Source: Stutzerimonas stutzeri (GTDB lineage: Bacteria; Pseudomonadota; Gammaproteobacteria; Pseudomonadales; Pseudomonadaceae). Taken from it: DNA of 64,000 nt. The stretch spans positions 1-64,000 of the forward strand of contig NZ_JAMOII010000002.1 of the NCBI RefSeq assembly GCF_024448985.1. Reading direction: 5' to 3'. The first letter of the stretch is position 1; every line of letters starts with the position of its first letter. Shown in pieces: positions 38,257-51,148 of this stretch. A program made the position numbers and the translations under genes. Under the pieces are notes generated by a model. That model saw nothing but the letters and a program-made list of their open reading frames with translations, did not search any database and was not told the DNA's origin.

Positions 38257-39822
38257 TCAGTCTTCGACGGAGCTGCGGATCAGATGGTCAAAGGCGCTCA
38301 GCGAGGCCTTGGCGCCTTCGCCGACTGCAATGACGATCTGCTTGTACGGCACCGTGGTGACGTCGCCCGCCGCGAAGATGCCCGGCAGCGAGGTCTCGCC
38401 CCGCGCATCGACGATGATTTCGCCGCGCGAAGTCAGTTCGACGGTGCCCTTCAGCCAGTCGGAGTTGGGTAGCAGGCCGATCTGCACGAAGATGCCTTCC
38501 AGTTCCAGGTTGTGGAACTCGCTGGAGTTGCGGTCCTTGTAGGTCAAACCGGTGACCTTCTGCCCGTCGCCGATGACTTCACTGGTCAGTGCACTGGTGA
38601 TCACGGTGACGTTGGCCAGGCTGTGCAGCTTCTTCTGCAGCACGGCGTCGGCACGCAGCTGGCTGTCGAACTCGATCAGCGTGACGTGAGCGACGATGCC
38701 GGCCAGGTCGATGGCCGCTTCTACGCCTGAGTTTCCGCCGCCGATCACCGCGACACGCTTGCCCTTGAACAGCGGGCCGTCGCAGTGCGGGCAGTAGGCA
38801 ACGCCACGGCCACGGTATTGCTGCTCACCCGGCACGTTCATTTCACGCCAGCGGGCACCGGTGGCTAGGATCAGCGTCTTGGCCTTGAGCGAGCCGCCAT
38901 TTTCCAGCTTGATTTCGTGTAGGCCGCCTTCACCGGTAGCCGGTATCAGAGCCGCAGCGCGCTGCAGGTTCATGATGTCGACGTCGTATTCGCGCACGTG
39001 GTTTTCCAACGCACGGGCCAGTTTCGGGCCTTCGGTCTCGTTGACCGAGATAAAGTTTTCGATGGCCATGGTGTCCAGCACCTGACCGCCGAAACGCTCG
39101 GCCGCCACGCCGGTGCGGATGCCTTTACGCGCCGCGTAGATGGCCGCTGCGGCACCCGCCGGGCCACCGCCGACGACGAGTACGTCGAAGGCGTCCTTGG
39201 CGCTGAGTTTTTCGGCATCACGCGCCGAGGCGCCGGTGTCGAGCTTGGCGAGAATTTCCTCTTCGCCCATGCGGCCTTGGCCGAACAGCTCACCGTTGAG
39301 GTAGATGCTCGGTACGGACATGATCTGCCGGGCTTCGACTTCGTCCTGGAACAGCGCGCCGTCGATGGCGACATGGCGGATGTTCGGGTTGAGCACGGCC
39401 ATCAGGTTCAGCGCCTGGACCACGTCGGGGCAGTTCTGGCAGGACAGCGAGAAGTAGGTTTCGAAGCTGTAGTCGCCTTCGATGTTCTTGATCTGCTCGA
39501 TGACTTCCGGTGCGGTCTTCGACGGATGGCCGCCGACCTGCAACAGGGCGAGCACCAGCGAGGTGAACTCATGGCCCATCGGGATGCCGGCGAAACGCAG
39601 GCTGATGTTGCCACCGATGCGGTTGAGTGCGAACGACGGGCGACGGGCATCATCACCATCGGTGCGCAGGGTGATCTGGTCGCTAAGGCTGGCAATGTCT
39701 TCCAGCAGGGCGAGCATTTCCTGGGATTTCTCGCCGTCACCGAGGGACGCGACGATCTCGAACGGCTGAGTGACCTTTTCCAGATAGGTTTTCAACTGGG
39801 TCTTGAGATTGGTGTCCAGCAT
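38257..39822 (-). CDS. ahpF: Alkyl hydroperoxide reductase subunit F
   Basis: NADH-dependent flavoprotein disulfide reductase that recycles peroxiredoxin AhpC. It is 521 residues, full length. The N-terminal thioredoxin-fold pair holds CQNC (C128/C131). The FAD site is [17 protein letters not shown], the redox-active C-terminal pair is in YCPHCDG, and the NADH site is [15 protein letters not shown] 39822 follows ACGAGGTAA. ahpC is not adjacent, although the two are usually neighbours. The gene sits between plsC and gyrB, which are contiguous in P. aeruginosa, so it has been inserted into the origin block. Confidence 0.95.
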   Translation of the reverse strand: MLDTNLKTQLKTYLEKVTQPFEIVASLGDGEKSQEMLALLEDIASLSDQITLRTDGDDARRPSFALNRIGGNISLRFAGIPMGHEFTSLVLALLQVGGHPSKTAPEVIEQIKNIEGDYSFETYFSLSCQNCPDVVQALNLMAVLNPNIRHVAIDGALFQDEVEARQIMSVPSIYLNGELFGQGRMGEEEILAKLDTGASARDAEKLSAKDAFDVLVVGGGPAGAAAAIYAARKGIRTGVAAERFGGQVLDTMAIENFISVNETEGPKLARALENHVREYDVDIMNLQRAAALIPATGEGGLHEIKLENGGSLKAKTLILATGARWREMNVPGEQQYRGRGVAYCPHCDGPLFKGKRVAVIGGGNSGVEAAIDLAGIVAHVTLIEFDSQLRADAVLQKKLHSLANVTVITSALTSEVIGDGQKVTGLTYKDRNSSEFHNLELEGIFVQIGLLPNSDWLKGTVELTSRGEIIVDARGETSLPGIFAAGDVTTVPYKQIVIAVGEGAKASLSAFDHLIRSSVED

Positions 39823-39977
39823 TGGATTACCTCGTAAGTGATTTGACGGCTTCTTGGGAAGCCGAGGAACCTGAAAGTCTCGATAGAGAAAGCTTACGTA
39901 CCGCAAGGGAATTCGGAAAATTGATAAAACCAAGAAGGCCCATGGGGTAAAGCTATCGAAGAGCGGGAAACTTTTTA

Positions 39978-39993
39978 TGTTCCACGTGAAACA
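39978..39993. other. parS centromere-like site 1
   Basis: TGTTCCACGTGAAACA matches the bacterial parS consensus for ParB. It lies in the gap between gyrB and ahpF and touches the gyrB terminator hairpin. Confidence 0.9.
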
Positions 39994-40018
39994 AAAAACC
40001 CGGCGGAAGCCGGGTTTT
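39993..40018. terminator. Perfect bidirectional terminator after gyrB
   Basis: AAAACCCGGC, loop GGAA, GCCGGGTTTT: ten paired bases with A and T tracts on both sides, 28 bases past the gyrB stop. The parS site abuts it directly. Confidence 0.9.
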
Positions 40019-40045
40019 AGGAAGTAAGTAACTAGAACGAGAGAA

Positions 40046-43568
<3,523 letters not shown>

Positions 43569-43581
43569 TAAGGGTCGAGCG

Positions 43582-44685
43582 TTACAGACGCATCGGCATC
43601 ACGACATAGGCTGAATCGTCGTTGTCGTATTCCTGAACCAGCGCACTGCTGTTGGCATCGGAAAGAATCAGACGAACCTGGTCAGTGGTCATGACACCCA
43701 GCACGTCGAGCAGATAGCTGACGTTGAAACCGATCTCCAACGATCCGCCGGCGTAGTCGACCGCAACTTCTTCTTCCGCCTCTTCCTGTTCCGGGTTGTT
43801 GGCCTGGATTTTCAACAGCCCGCTTTCGAGCTGCAGGCGGATACCGCGATATTTCTCGTTGGAGAGAATCGCCGTGCGGCTGAATGCTTCGCGCAGCGTC
43901 TGGCGCTCACCGACGACCAGCTTGTCACCGCCGCGGGGCAGTACGCGCTCATAATCGGGGAACTTACCATCCACCAACTTAGAAGTGAAAGTGAACTCAT
44001 TGGTCGTTGCGCGGATGTGGTGCTGACCAAGCACGATGCTGACGTCGCCGTCCTGATCGGTCAGCAAACGGGCCAGTTCGAGAATCCCTTTGCGCGGCAC
44101 GATGACTTGGTGACGATCCGGTTGCTCGATACCGGCCTGCATGGAACACATCGCTAACCGATGGCCATCGGTCGCGACCGCACGCAGCATTCCGCTGGAA
44201 ACTTCGATTAGCATACCGTTCAGGTAGTAGCGCACGTCCTGCTGTGCCATGGCAAAGCTGCTGCGTTCGATCAAACGACGCATCTTGCCCTGGTTGACGC
44301 TGAAATTGAGAGAGCCTGGCCCTTCCTCGACGGTAGGGAAATCGTTGGCCGGCAGGGTCGAAAGGGAAAAACGGCTACGCCCCGACTTGATCACCACTTT
44401 CTGATCATCCAGCCGTATATCAATCAACGCATCGGGCTGCAGGCTCTTACATATGTCCATCAGCTTACGCGCCGGTACCGTTATCTCCCCCGGCTCGGAT
44501 GCATCCTCTAGGGCTACGCGGCCGACCAGTTCGACTTCGAGATCAGTGCCGGTAAGGGATAACTGATGATCCTGAACCACCAGTAACACGTTGGACAAAA
44601 CGGGCAAGGTCTGGCGTCGCTCGACGACGCCGGCCACCAACTGCAGAGGTTTCAACAGGGCTTCGCGCTGAATAGTGAAATGCAT
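43582..44685 (-). CDS. dnaN: DNA polymerase III beta subunit (sliding clamp)
   Basis: Ring-shaped processivity factor. 367 residues, the usual length, built of three clamp domains. It begins [32 protein letters not shown]-type sequence and ends in the canonical YVVMPMRL. It lies 33 bases downstream of dnaA and 13 bases upstream of recF, so it is part of one transcription unit. Confidence 0.98.
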   Translation of the reverse strand: MHFTIQREALLKPLQLVAGVVERRQTLPVLSNVLLVVQDHQLSLTGTDLEVELVGRVALEDASEPGEITVPARKLMDICKSLQPDALIDIRLDDQKVVIKSGRSRFSLSTLPANDFPTVEEGPGSLNFSVNQGKMRRLIERSSFAMAQQDVRYYLNGMLIEVSSGMLRAVATDGHRLAMCSMQAGIEQPDRHQVIVPRKGILELARLLTDQDGDVSIVLGQHHIRATTNEFTFTSKLVDGKFPDYERVLPRGGDKLVVGERQTLREAFSRTAILSNEKYRGIRLQLESGLLKIQANNPEQEEAEEEVAVDYAGGSLEIGFNVSYLLDVLGVMTTDQVRLILSDANSSALVQEYDNDDSAYVVMPMRL

Positions 44686-44718
44686 GGTCTGGTCCCTTGC
44701 CTATTAATTGGCCGCAGT

Positions 44719-46170
44719 TCAGGTTGTCAAAGTACGCAGCAGATTTTTGTAATCTTCGCGAATATCCGCGTCCAATTCACGAAGTTCAGCAATTTTACGA
44801 CAGGCATGAAGCACGGTCGTGTGATCGCGCCCACCAAACGCATCGCCGATCTCCGGCAGGCTATGGTTGGTGAGTTCTTTTGACAAAGCCATCGCGACCT
44901 GCCGCGGTCTCGCCACTGATCGGGAACGTCGTTTCGACAGCAGATCGGAGATCTTTATCTTGTAGTACTCTGCGACGGTGCGCTGAATATTATCCACACT
45001 GACCAACTTGTCCTGCAGAGCAAGCAAGTCTTTCAAAGACTCTCGAATGAGCTCGATGGTGATATCGCGGCCCATAAAATGAGCGTGAGCGATGACGCGC
45101 TTCAGTGCGCCTTCAAGCTCACGCACATTCGAGCGGATCCGCTGCGCGATGAAGAACGCAGCATCATGTGGCAAATCCACATTGGCTTGGTCAGCTTTCT
45201 TCATCAGGATCGCCACTCGCGTCTCAAGCTCTGGCGGCTCGACAGCAACCGTCAGGCCCCAGCCGAAACGGGACTTGAGTCTTTCTTCTAGTCCGTCGAT
45301 TTCCTTCGGATAGCGGTCACTGGTGAGAATCACCTGCTGCCCACCTTCCAATAACGCATTGAAGGTGTGAAAGAACTCTTCCTGGGAGCGCTCCTTCTTG
45401 GCGAAGAACTGAATGTCGTCGATCAGCAGCGCATCCACCGAGCGATAGAAGCGTTTGAATTCATTGATGGCATTGAGCTGCAGCGCCTTGACCATGTCGG
45501 CGACGAAACGCTCCGAATGAAGATAGACCACCTTAGCGTTGGGATTTTTCTTCAGCAGGTGGTTGCCCACCGCATGCATCAAGTGAGTTTTACCGAGACC
45601 CACCCCACCATAAAGAAACAGCGGGTTATAGCCATGCTTGGGATTGTCGGCGACTTGCCATGCAGCAGCGCGAGCCAGCTGATTGGACTTGCCCTCGACG
45701 AAATTTTCGAAGGTAAAGGTCCGGTTGAGGTAACTGGTGTGCTTGAGTCCACCTTCGACCTGGACGTTACGCTCCGCACGCGCAGGCGCAGCTGCTGGTG
45801 GCGGAGCAGATGGAAGTGCAACGGCAGCGGGTTCCGAATGTGCCGTTTGCGAGGGCGCGGCAGAAACGCTGGCCTGCTGTTGAGCACGGGCCATCGATGC
45901 AGAAGGGAGCGCGGCGGCGGCCGTACGTTTGCTTCCTATCAATAGAGACAACGAAGGTGCCGGGCCGGTAGCGCGTTCGGATAGCAACTCAAGCAAACGG
46001 GAAAGATACTTTTCGTTGACCCAATCAAGAACGAATCGATTGGGTGCGTATACGCGCAGCTCATCTCGCTCAGCCTCGACTTGAAGCGGACGGATCCACG
46101 TGTTGAATTGCTGGGCCGGCAGCTCATCTCTCAAGAGGTCAACGCACTGCTGCCAAAGTTCCACCGACAC
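44719..46170 (-). CDS. dnaA: Chromosomal replication initiator DnaA
   Basis: AAA+ initiator that binds DnaA boxes and melts oriC. It has 483 residues from GTG 46170, with AGGAGATTCC directly upstream. Domain I is about 1-85. Domain II is an Ala/Pro-rich linker (85-135) typical of Pseudomonas. Domain III has Walker [10 protein letters not shown] (188-196), Walker B LLIDDIQF and sensor motifs. Domain IV ends with the DNA-reading [14 protein letters not shown]. The promoter region contains a DnaA box, implying autoregulation. Confidence 0.98.
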   Translation of the reverse strand: MSVELWQQCVDLLRDELPAQQFNTWIRPLQVEAERDELRVYAPNRFVLDWVNEKYLSRLLELLSERATGPAPSLSLLIGSKRTAAAALPSASMARAQQQASVSAAPSQTAHSEPAAVALPSAPPPAAAPARAERNVQVEGGLKHTSYLNRTFTFENFVEGKSNQLARAAAWQVADNPKHGYNPLFLYGGVGLGKTHLMHAVGNHLLKKNPNAKVVYLHSERFVADMVKALQLNAINEFKRFYRSVDALLIDDIQFFAKKERSQEEFFHTFNALLEGGQQVILTSDRYPKEIDGLEERLKSRFGWGLTVAVEPPELETRVAILMKKADQANVDLPHDAAFFIAQRIRSNVRELEGALKRVIAHAHFMGRDITIELIRESLKDLLALQDKLVSVDNIQRTVAEYYKIKISDLLSKRRSRSVARPRQVAMALSKELTNHSLPEIGDAFGGRDHTTVLHACRKIAELRELDADIREDYKNLLRTLTT

Positions 46171-46208
46171 GGAATCTCCTAGACGCTGTCGAGCTTCAAA
46201 CGGCAGTC

Positions 46209-46239
46209 ATTGTAGCCTTGGCCAGCCCGGTTATCCACA
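46209..46239 (-). promoter_or_regulatory. Probable dnaA promoter overlapping a DnaA box
   Basis: On the minus strand, TACAAT (46209-46214) is a good -10 and TGGATA (46232-46237), 17 bases upstream, is a 4/6 match to -35. The -35 lies within the perfect DnaA box TTATCCACA at 46231-46239, which would allow DnaA-ATP to repress its own gene. Sequence elements are seen; function is inferred. Confidence 0.55.
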
Positions 46240-46592
46240 GTCGGCATCCTTATAGGGGCGAACTCAGGCAAAAATATAGCTAGTAACAATCTCGGCACAG
46301 GGCCTGAGCGCTGTTGATAACCCCCCGTCAGGGTTCCGGATAAGCCTGTGCAAAGGTCAGTGCGGAACCTGCCTGTTGATAACCTGCAAAAGTGTTCACA
46401 GGAAATCAAATGCGTTCCCACCGTAAACGCACCGTTTACGAAGAGAGTTTAGTAACGCCTAAGATGGCGTGTGTCCTGGGCTATAGGAGGTTATCCACAG
46501 AACAGGTACACACCATTAATAAGCTCTGTTTTAAGAAAGCTTTAAAACTCTTTCTATCTTTTTTATTTGTCTTTCGTGCCGCTGGTTGGAAA

Positions 46593-46621
46593 TTGACCTC
46601 GCAGCGCAGCTTCTCTACAAT
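46593..46621 (+). promoter_or_regulatory. sigma70 promoter of rpmH-rnpA
   Basis: TTGACC (46593-46598), a 17-base spacer and TACAAT (46616-46621), about 60 bases before the rpmH ATG. It matches the consensus well and lies at the edge of oriC, as expected for this operon. Confidence 0.8.
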
Positions 46622-46680
46622 CGCCGGTCTCTTAAAAGGGGGCCATTCCGGCCCGCAACGGATCACCAGGTAAACGCATC

Positions 46681-46815
46681 ATGAAACGCACTTTCCAACC
46701 CAGCACCCTCAAGCGCGCTCGCACTCACGGTTTCCGTGCTCGTATGGCCACCAAGAACGGCCGTGCCGTCCTGTCGCGCCGTCGCGCCAAAGGTCGTAAG
46801 CGCCTGGCAGTCTGA
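46681..46815 (+). CDS. rpmH: 50S ribosomal protein L34
   Basis: 44-residue, highly basic protein beginning [18 protein letters not shown] and ending [12 protein letters not shown], a textbook L34. First gene of the rpmH-rnpA-yidD-yidC cluster to the right of oriC. It is followed 17 bases later by rnpA. It is shorter than most gene finders' cut-offs. Confidence 0.99.
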   Translation: MKRTFQPSTLKRARTHGFRARMATKNGRAVLSRRRAKGRKRLAV

Positions 46816-46832
46816 ACACGTCGGAACAGGTA

Positions 46833-47228
46833 GTGAGTCGAGACTTCGCTCGGGAAAAGCGATTGCTGACCCCGCGTCAGTTCAAAGCAGTCTTCGACTC
46901 CCCTTCCGGCAAGTTACCGGGCAGGAACGTCCTGCTCCTGGTGCGCGAAAACGAACTGCCGCACCCCCGAATCGGGCTGGTGATCGGCAAGAAGAGCGTC
47001 AAGCTCGCGGTTGAACGCAATCGCATCAAGCGGCAACTGCGTGAGACCTTTCGTCTCCACCAGATGGAACTGACGGGGTGGGACATCGTGGTTATCGCTC
47101 GCAAGGGATTGGCTGATCTGGATAATCCCGAACTGGCACGGCAATTCGCCAAACTCTGGAGGCGGTTGTCCCGTACACCCTCCCAGACCGCCGGCAGTCC
47201 GGAACAGAGCAAGTCCGCCCATGCGTAA
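46833..47228 (+). CDS. rnpA: Ribonuclease P protein component
   Basis: 131-residue basic cofactor of the RNase P ribozyme, which matures tRNA 5' ends. It starts at GTG 46833. It contains the RNR motif [16 protein letters not shown] (about 58-73) and [12 protein letters not shown]. The C-terminal tail ([18 protein letters not shown]) is an unconserved extension. Its end overlaps yidD by eight bases. Confidence 0.97.
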   Translation: MSRDFAREKRLLTPRQFKAVFDSPSGKLPGRNVLLLVRENELPHPRIGLVIGKKSVKLAVERNRIKRQLRETFRLHQMELTGWDIVVIARKGLADLDNPELARQFAKLWRRLSRTPSQTAGSPEQSKSAHA

Positions 47229-47466
47229 ACTGGCCTTGATTCCGATTCGGATCTACCGGTACGCCATCAGCCCCATGATGGCGAGCCATTGTCGTTTCTA
47301 CCCAAGTTGCTCCTGCTACGCACAAGAGGCCATTGAGAATCATGGCCTGCTGCGCGGTGGCTGGCTGAGCCTCTGCAGGCTTGGCCGTTGCCATCCATGG
47401 AATCCGGGCGGCTATGATCCCGTGCCTTCCAACAACACCTCCAATTCATCTTCGATGACCGAGTAA
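47221..47466 (+). CDS. yidD: Membrane protein insertion efficiency factor YidD
   Basis: 81-residue protein that assists YidC/Sec insertion. The family core is present: [23 protein letters not shown] with its Cys residues, [18 protein letters not shown] and [17 protein letters not shown] Ser/Asn-rich tail follows. It starts inside rnpA and ends two bases before yidC. Confidence 0.97.
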   Translation: MRKLALIPIRIYRYAISPMMASHCRFYPSCSCYAQEAIENHGLLRGGWLSLCRLGRCHPWNPGGYDPVPSNNTSNSSSMTE

Positions 47467-47468
47467 CC

Positions 47469-49139
47469 ATGGATATCAAACGCTCGATCCTGCTTGTCGC
47501 ATTGGCAGTCGTTGCCTACCTGATGGTTCTTCAGTGGAATCAGGACTATGGTCAGGCTGCTCTGCCTGCCGAGACAAATCAGGAACAATCTTCGGCCACT
47601 CAGCTACCCGAGACGCCAACCACTGTTACTGCTGAAGGTTCGCAGGGTGACATTCCTGCTGTCGCTGGCGAGCAGTCGGTCAGCGCGCTTCCTGAAACTC
47701 AGGTCAGCTCTCAGCTCATCCGTGTGCGTACCGATGTCCTCGACGTGGCGATCGATCCACGTGGCGGTGATATCGTCGACCTGCGCTTGCCGGAGTTTCC
47801 GCGCCGCCAGGATCGGCCGGATGTTCCTTTCCAGCTTTTCGAGCGTAGCGCCGAGCGAACGTACGAAGCTCAGAGCGGGCTGATTGGCGATGGTCCAGAC
47901 AAAGCCAGCGGCCGCCCACTGTACAGCAGCGAGCAACAGCACTATCAGCTCGCCGAAGGGCAGGATCAGCTCGTCGTCGACCTGAAGTACAGCGAAGATG
48001 GCGTCAATTACACCAAGCGTTTCACCTTCGATCGTGGCGATTACGATCTGGGTGTACGTTACCTGATCGACAACCAGAGCCAGAAGGCCTGGACTGGTTA
48101 CATGTTTGGTCAGCTCAAGCGCGACGACAGTGGGGATCCCTCTTCGAGCACGGCAACCGGCACGGCAACCTATCTAGGTGCGGCACTGTGGACCAAGGAC
48201 GAGCCCTATACCAAGGTGTCCATGGGCGACATGGACGACCAGAACCTGAAGAGAACCGTCGACGGCGGCTGGATCGCCTGGTTGCAGCACTACTTCGTGA
48301 CCGCCTGGATTCCTGCGCCCGATCAGACCAACCAGGTACAAACGCGCAAGGATAGCCAAGGTAACTACATTATCGGTTTCACCGGTCCTGCCATTGCAGT
48401 CGCGCCCGGTAGCCAGGGTGAAACAGCCGCGACCCTCTATGCGGGTCCCAAGAGGCAGGACAAGCTCGAGGAACTTTCCCCCGGTCTGCGTCTGACCGTC
48501 GACTACGGCATTCTCTGGTTCATCGCCCAACCGATCTTCTGGCTGCTGGAAAACATTCACGCACTACTGGGTAACTGGGGCTGGTCGATCATCGTACTGA
48601 CCATCATCATTAAGCTCGCGTTTTTCCCGCTGTCTGCCGCCAGCTATAGGTCGATGGCGCGCATGCGTGCGGTATCGCCGAAGATGCAGGCACTCAAGGA
48701 ACAGTTCGGCGATGACCGCCAGAAGATGTCCCAGGCGATGATGGAGCTGTACAAAAAAGAGAAGATCAATCCGCTTGGCGGCTGTCTGCCGATCCTGGTG
48801 CAGATGCCTGTTTTCCTTGCGCTCTATTGGGTTCTGCTGGAAAGCGTCGAGATGCGCCAGGCGCCCTGGATGTTCTGGATCACCGACCTGTCGATCAAGG
48901 ATCCGTTCTTCATCCTGCCGATCATCATGGGCGTGACCATGTTCATCCAGCAGCAGCTGAACCCCACTCCACCGGATCCGATGCAAGCCAAGGTGATGAA
49001 GCTGTTGCCAGTCATCTTTACCTTCTTCTTCCTGTGGTTCCCGGCAGGTCTGGTGCTGTACTGGGTCGTCAACAACGTCTTGTCGATCGCTCAGCAGTGG
49101 TACATTACCCGCAAGATCGAGAGACAGGCCGCAGCCTGA
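47469..49139 (+). CDS. yidC: Membrane protein insertase YidC
   Basis: 556-residue Gram-negative type insertase. TM1 is near the N-terminus (SILLVALAVVAYLMVLQWN). A Ser/Thr/Glu-rich linker and a large periplasmic beta-domain (about 70-340) follow. The conserved core from about 350 has the cytoplasmic hairpin RAVSPKMQALKEQFGDDRQKMSQ and membrane segments ending WYITRKIERQ. It inserts, among others, ATP synthase c subunits encoded further downstream. It is followed by a strong terminator. Confidence 0.98.
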   Translation: MDIKRSILLVALAVVAYLMVLQWNQDYGQAALPAETNQEQSSATQLPETPTTVTAEGSQGDIPAVAGEQSVSALPETQVSSQLIRVRTDVLDVAIDPRGGDIVDLRLPEFPRRQDRPDVPFQLFERSAERTYEAQSGLIGDGPDKASGRPLYSSEQQHYQLAEGQDQLVVDLKYSEDGVNYTKRFTFDRGDYDLGVRYLIDNQSQKAWTGYMFGQLKRDDSGDPSSSTATGTATYLGAALWTKDEPYTKVSMGDMDDQNLKRTVDGGWIAWLQHYFVTAWIPAPDQTNQVQTRKDSQGNYIIGFTGPAIAVAPGSQGETAATLYAGPKRQDKLEELSPGLRLTVDYGILWFIAQPIFWLLENIHALLGNWGWSIIVLTIIIKLAFFPLSAASYRSMARMRAVSPKMQALKEQFGDDRQKMSQAMMELYKKEKINPLGGCLPILVQMPVFLALYWVLLESVEMRQAPWMFWITDLSIKDPFFILPIIMGVTMFIQQQLNPTPPDPMQAKVMKLLPVIFTFFFLWFPAGLVLYWVVNNVLSIAQQWYITRKIERQAAA

Positions 49140-49155
49140 TCTGCTGAACGAACAG

Positions 49156-49184
49156 AACGCCCCTTGATTGGGGCGTTTTGCTTT
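49156..49184 (+). terminator. Intrinsic terminator after yidC
   Basis: AACGCCCC, loop TTGATT, GGGGCGTTTTGCTTT. The 8-bp GC-rich stem starts 17 bases past the yidC stop and ends about 20 bases before the mnmE ATG. Confidence 0.88.
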
Positions 49185-49203
49185 GGATCCTCTGGAGAGA
49201 CGC

Positions 49204-50571
49204 ATGAGTCACGATCGTGAAACCATTGCCGCAGTCGCCACCGCACCCGGGAGAGGGGGAATAGGGGTCGTGCGTGTTTCCGGCCCGCGGGCGAAAGCGG
49301 TGGCCATCACTCTCAGTGGCCGGGAGCCGACAGCCCGCCATGCACATTACGGCCCGTTCCATGCCGACGATGGAGAGGTCATCGATGAAGGGCTGATGCT
49401 GTTCTTCCCAGGTCCTAATTCCTTTACCGGCGAAGATGTACTGGAACTGCAGGGCCATGGTGGCCCGGTGGTGATGGACATGCTATTGCGCCGCTGCGTG
49501 GAGTTGGGCGCGCGCCTGGCTCGCCCCGGCGAATTCAGCGAGCGGGCTTTCCTCAACGACAAGCTGGACCTGGCGCAAGCCGAGGCGATCGCCGATCTGA
49601 TCGAAGCAAGCTCCGCCCAGGCCGCCCGCAACGCCGTGCGCTCGTTGCAGGGCGAGTTTTCCCGGCGGGTGCATCAACTGACAGAAAAACTCATCCAGCT
49701 GCGGATCTACGTGGAGGCAGCGATCGATTTCCCGGAAGAGGAAATCGATTTCCTGGCCGATGGTCGAGTGCTTGCATTGTTGCAGGGTGTCAGACAGGAA
49801 CTGGGCGAGGTCATCCGTGAAGCCGGTCAGGGTGCACTGCTGCGAGAGGGCATGAATGTCGTGATCGCCGGTCGCCCCAATGCTGGAAAGTCCAGCCTGC
49901 TCAACGCACTGGCCGGTCGGGAAGCGGCGATCGTCACCGATATCGCAGGCACCACGCGCGACGTGCTTCGCGAGCACATTCATATCGACGGTATGCCGTT
50001 GCACATCATCGATACCGCCGGCTTGCGAGATACCGATGATCAAGTGGAGCGCATCGGAGTGGAGCGCGCCATCAAGGCCATCGAGGATGCCGACCGGATA
50101 CTCCTGGTGATGGACGCCAGCGCAGCATCCGGCGACGCTGGCGAGCCAGGTTGGCCCGAGTTTCTCACCATCTGGCCGGACCGCACCAAAACCACCCTCA
50201 TCCGCAACAAGGCCGACCTGACCGGCGAAGCCGCCAGGCTTGCTATCAATCCTGACGGCTATACCACCCTGAGCCTCTCGGCGAAATCAGGTGACGGCCT
50301 CGAAATGCTGCGTGAGCATCTAAAGGACTGCATGGGCTATGACCAGACCGCCGAGAGTGGTTTCAGCGCCCGTGGTAGACACCTGGATGCGCTGCGACAG
50401 GCTGCGGAGCATCTGGAACATGGTCATGCCCAGCTCACGCTCGCTGGAGCGGGGGAGCTGCTGGCCGAGGACCTCCGCCAAGCTCAGCAAGCGCTTGGCG
50501 AAATCACTGGAGCCTTCAGTTCAGATGATCTGCTGGGCCGCATATTCTCCAGCTTCTGTATTGGTAAGTAG
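49204..50571 (+). CDS. mnmE: tRNA uridine-5-carboxymethylaminomethyl(34) synthesis GTPase MnmE
   Basis: With MnmG, modifies the wobble uridine of several tRNAs. It has 455 residues. The N-terminal tetrahydrofolate-binding domain ([27 protein letters not shown]) and a helical domain flank an inserted G domain with [12 protein letters not shown] (P-loop), [17 protein letters not shown] and RNKADL. The invariant C-terminal CIGK is present. mnmG follows, but 577 bases away, an unusually large gap. Confidence 0.98.
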   Translation: MSHDRETIAAVATAPGRGGIGVVRVSGPRAKAVAITLSGREPTARHAHYGPFHADDGEVIDEGLMLFFPGPNSFTGEDVLELQGHGGPVVMDMLLRRCVELGARLARPGEFSERAFLNDKLDLAQAEAIADLIEASSAQAARNAVRSLQGEFSRRVHQLTEKLIQLRIYVEAAIDFPEEEIDFLADGRVLALLQGVRQELGEVIREAGQGALLREGMNVVIAGRPNAGKSSLLNALAGREAAIVTDIAGTTRDVLREHIHIDGMPLHIIDTAGLRDTDDQVERIGVERAIKAIEDADRILLVMDASAASGDAGEPGWPEFLTIWPDRTKTTLIRNKADLTGEAARLAINPDGYTTLSLSAKSGDGLEMLREHLKDCMGYDQTAESGFSARGRHLDALRQAAEHLEHGHAQLTLAGAGELLAEDLRQAQQALGEITGAFSSDDLLGRIFSSFCIGK

Positions 50572-51148
50572 CTCGAAGCCTCGTTCGACGGCTCCTTAGG
50601 CTTCGCTAATTCCCGCGCGCTTGAACGCCACCGTGCTTCGTTCTGCGGCTGCCTGCGGGAAACCTCGTCATTAACATCGCCAATGCCCTTCAACCCTACC
50701 CAACGTCTCCACTGGCTTGCCGCAAGCTATGGCAGAGCTTACCAATCCCTACCGCTAAGCTCTGTGGAAAAGTACGCCTAAGATCGGTCTATAACCAGTT
50801 GAACAACAGGCATGCAGATTGCCCTGTGCATAACTTGCCCTTTCATACACAGCCTATGAACCGGCAGCGCACGGGTAGAGCGCAGCATTAACACAACCTT
50901 TTAAATCGCTGTAAGCCTTTAAATACGGGGCTTCTGGTGATCTATCCACAGAAATTTTGGTCCTATTTATAAACATAAACATAAGCTTTAAATACTTTCT
51001 CTATTCTTTCTAATGATGCGTCTGTTTTACCTAGTCATGCCTGAAGCGGCAGCTGGTCAATTTTTGTTCAAAGGACTTCTTTCGAAATCTTCTAACCCCT
51101 ATACTTGCGCGTTTCCCAGAACTCATCTGAACAGGCACGAGGTGCGTG
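50572..51148. other. Large mnmE-mnmG intergenic region with origin-like elements
   Basis: 577 bases without a supported gene. One-mismatch DnaA boxes occur at 50763-50771 (TGTGGAAAA), 50825-50833 (TGTGCATAA) and 50942-50950 (CTATCCACA). An AT-rich block at about 50965-51010 includes AAGCTTTAAA followed by TACTTTCTCTAT. The words GTACGCCTAAGAT (50772-50784) and AAGCTTTAAA are shared with oriC at 46453-46466 and 46537-46546 in the same order. A TATACT at 51100-51105 could be the mnmG -10 box. The 5' end near 50575-50609 has a GAAGCC/GGCTTC hairpin that may end mnmE transcription. Confidence 0.6.

Larger units (their letters stand above)
46171..46680. other. oriC: Origin of replication oriC (dnaA-rpmH intergenic region)
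   Basis: 510 bases between divergent dnaA and rpmH, the site of Pseudomonas origins. Perfect DnaA boxes TTATCCACA lie at 46231-46239 and 46492-46500, and one-mismatch boxes TGTTGATAA at 46312-46320 and 46374-46382 on the opposite strand. An AT-rich stretch at about 46517-46570 (AAGCTTTAAA at 46537-46546, then pyrimidine-rich CTTTCTATC and a T-rich tract) is the likely unwinding element. Genes on both sides point away from it. No gene is present. Confidence 0.9.
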
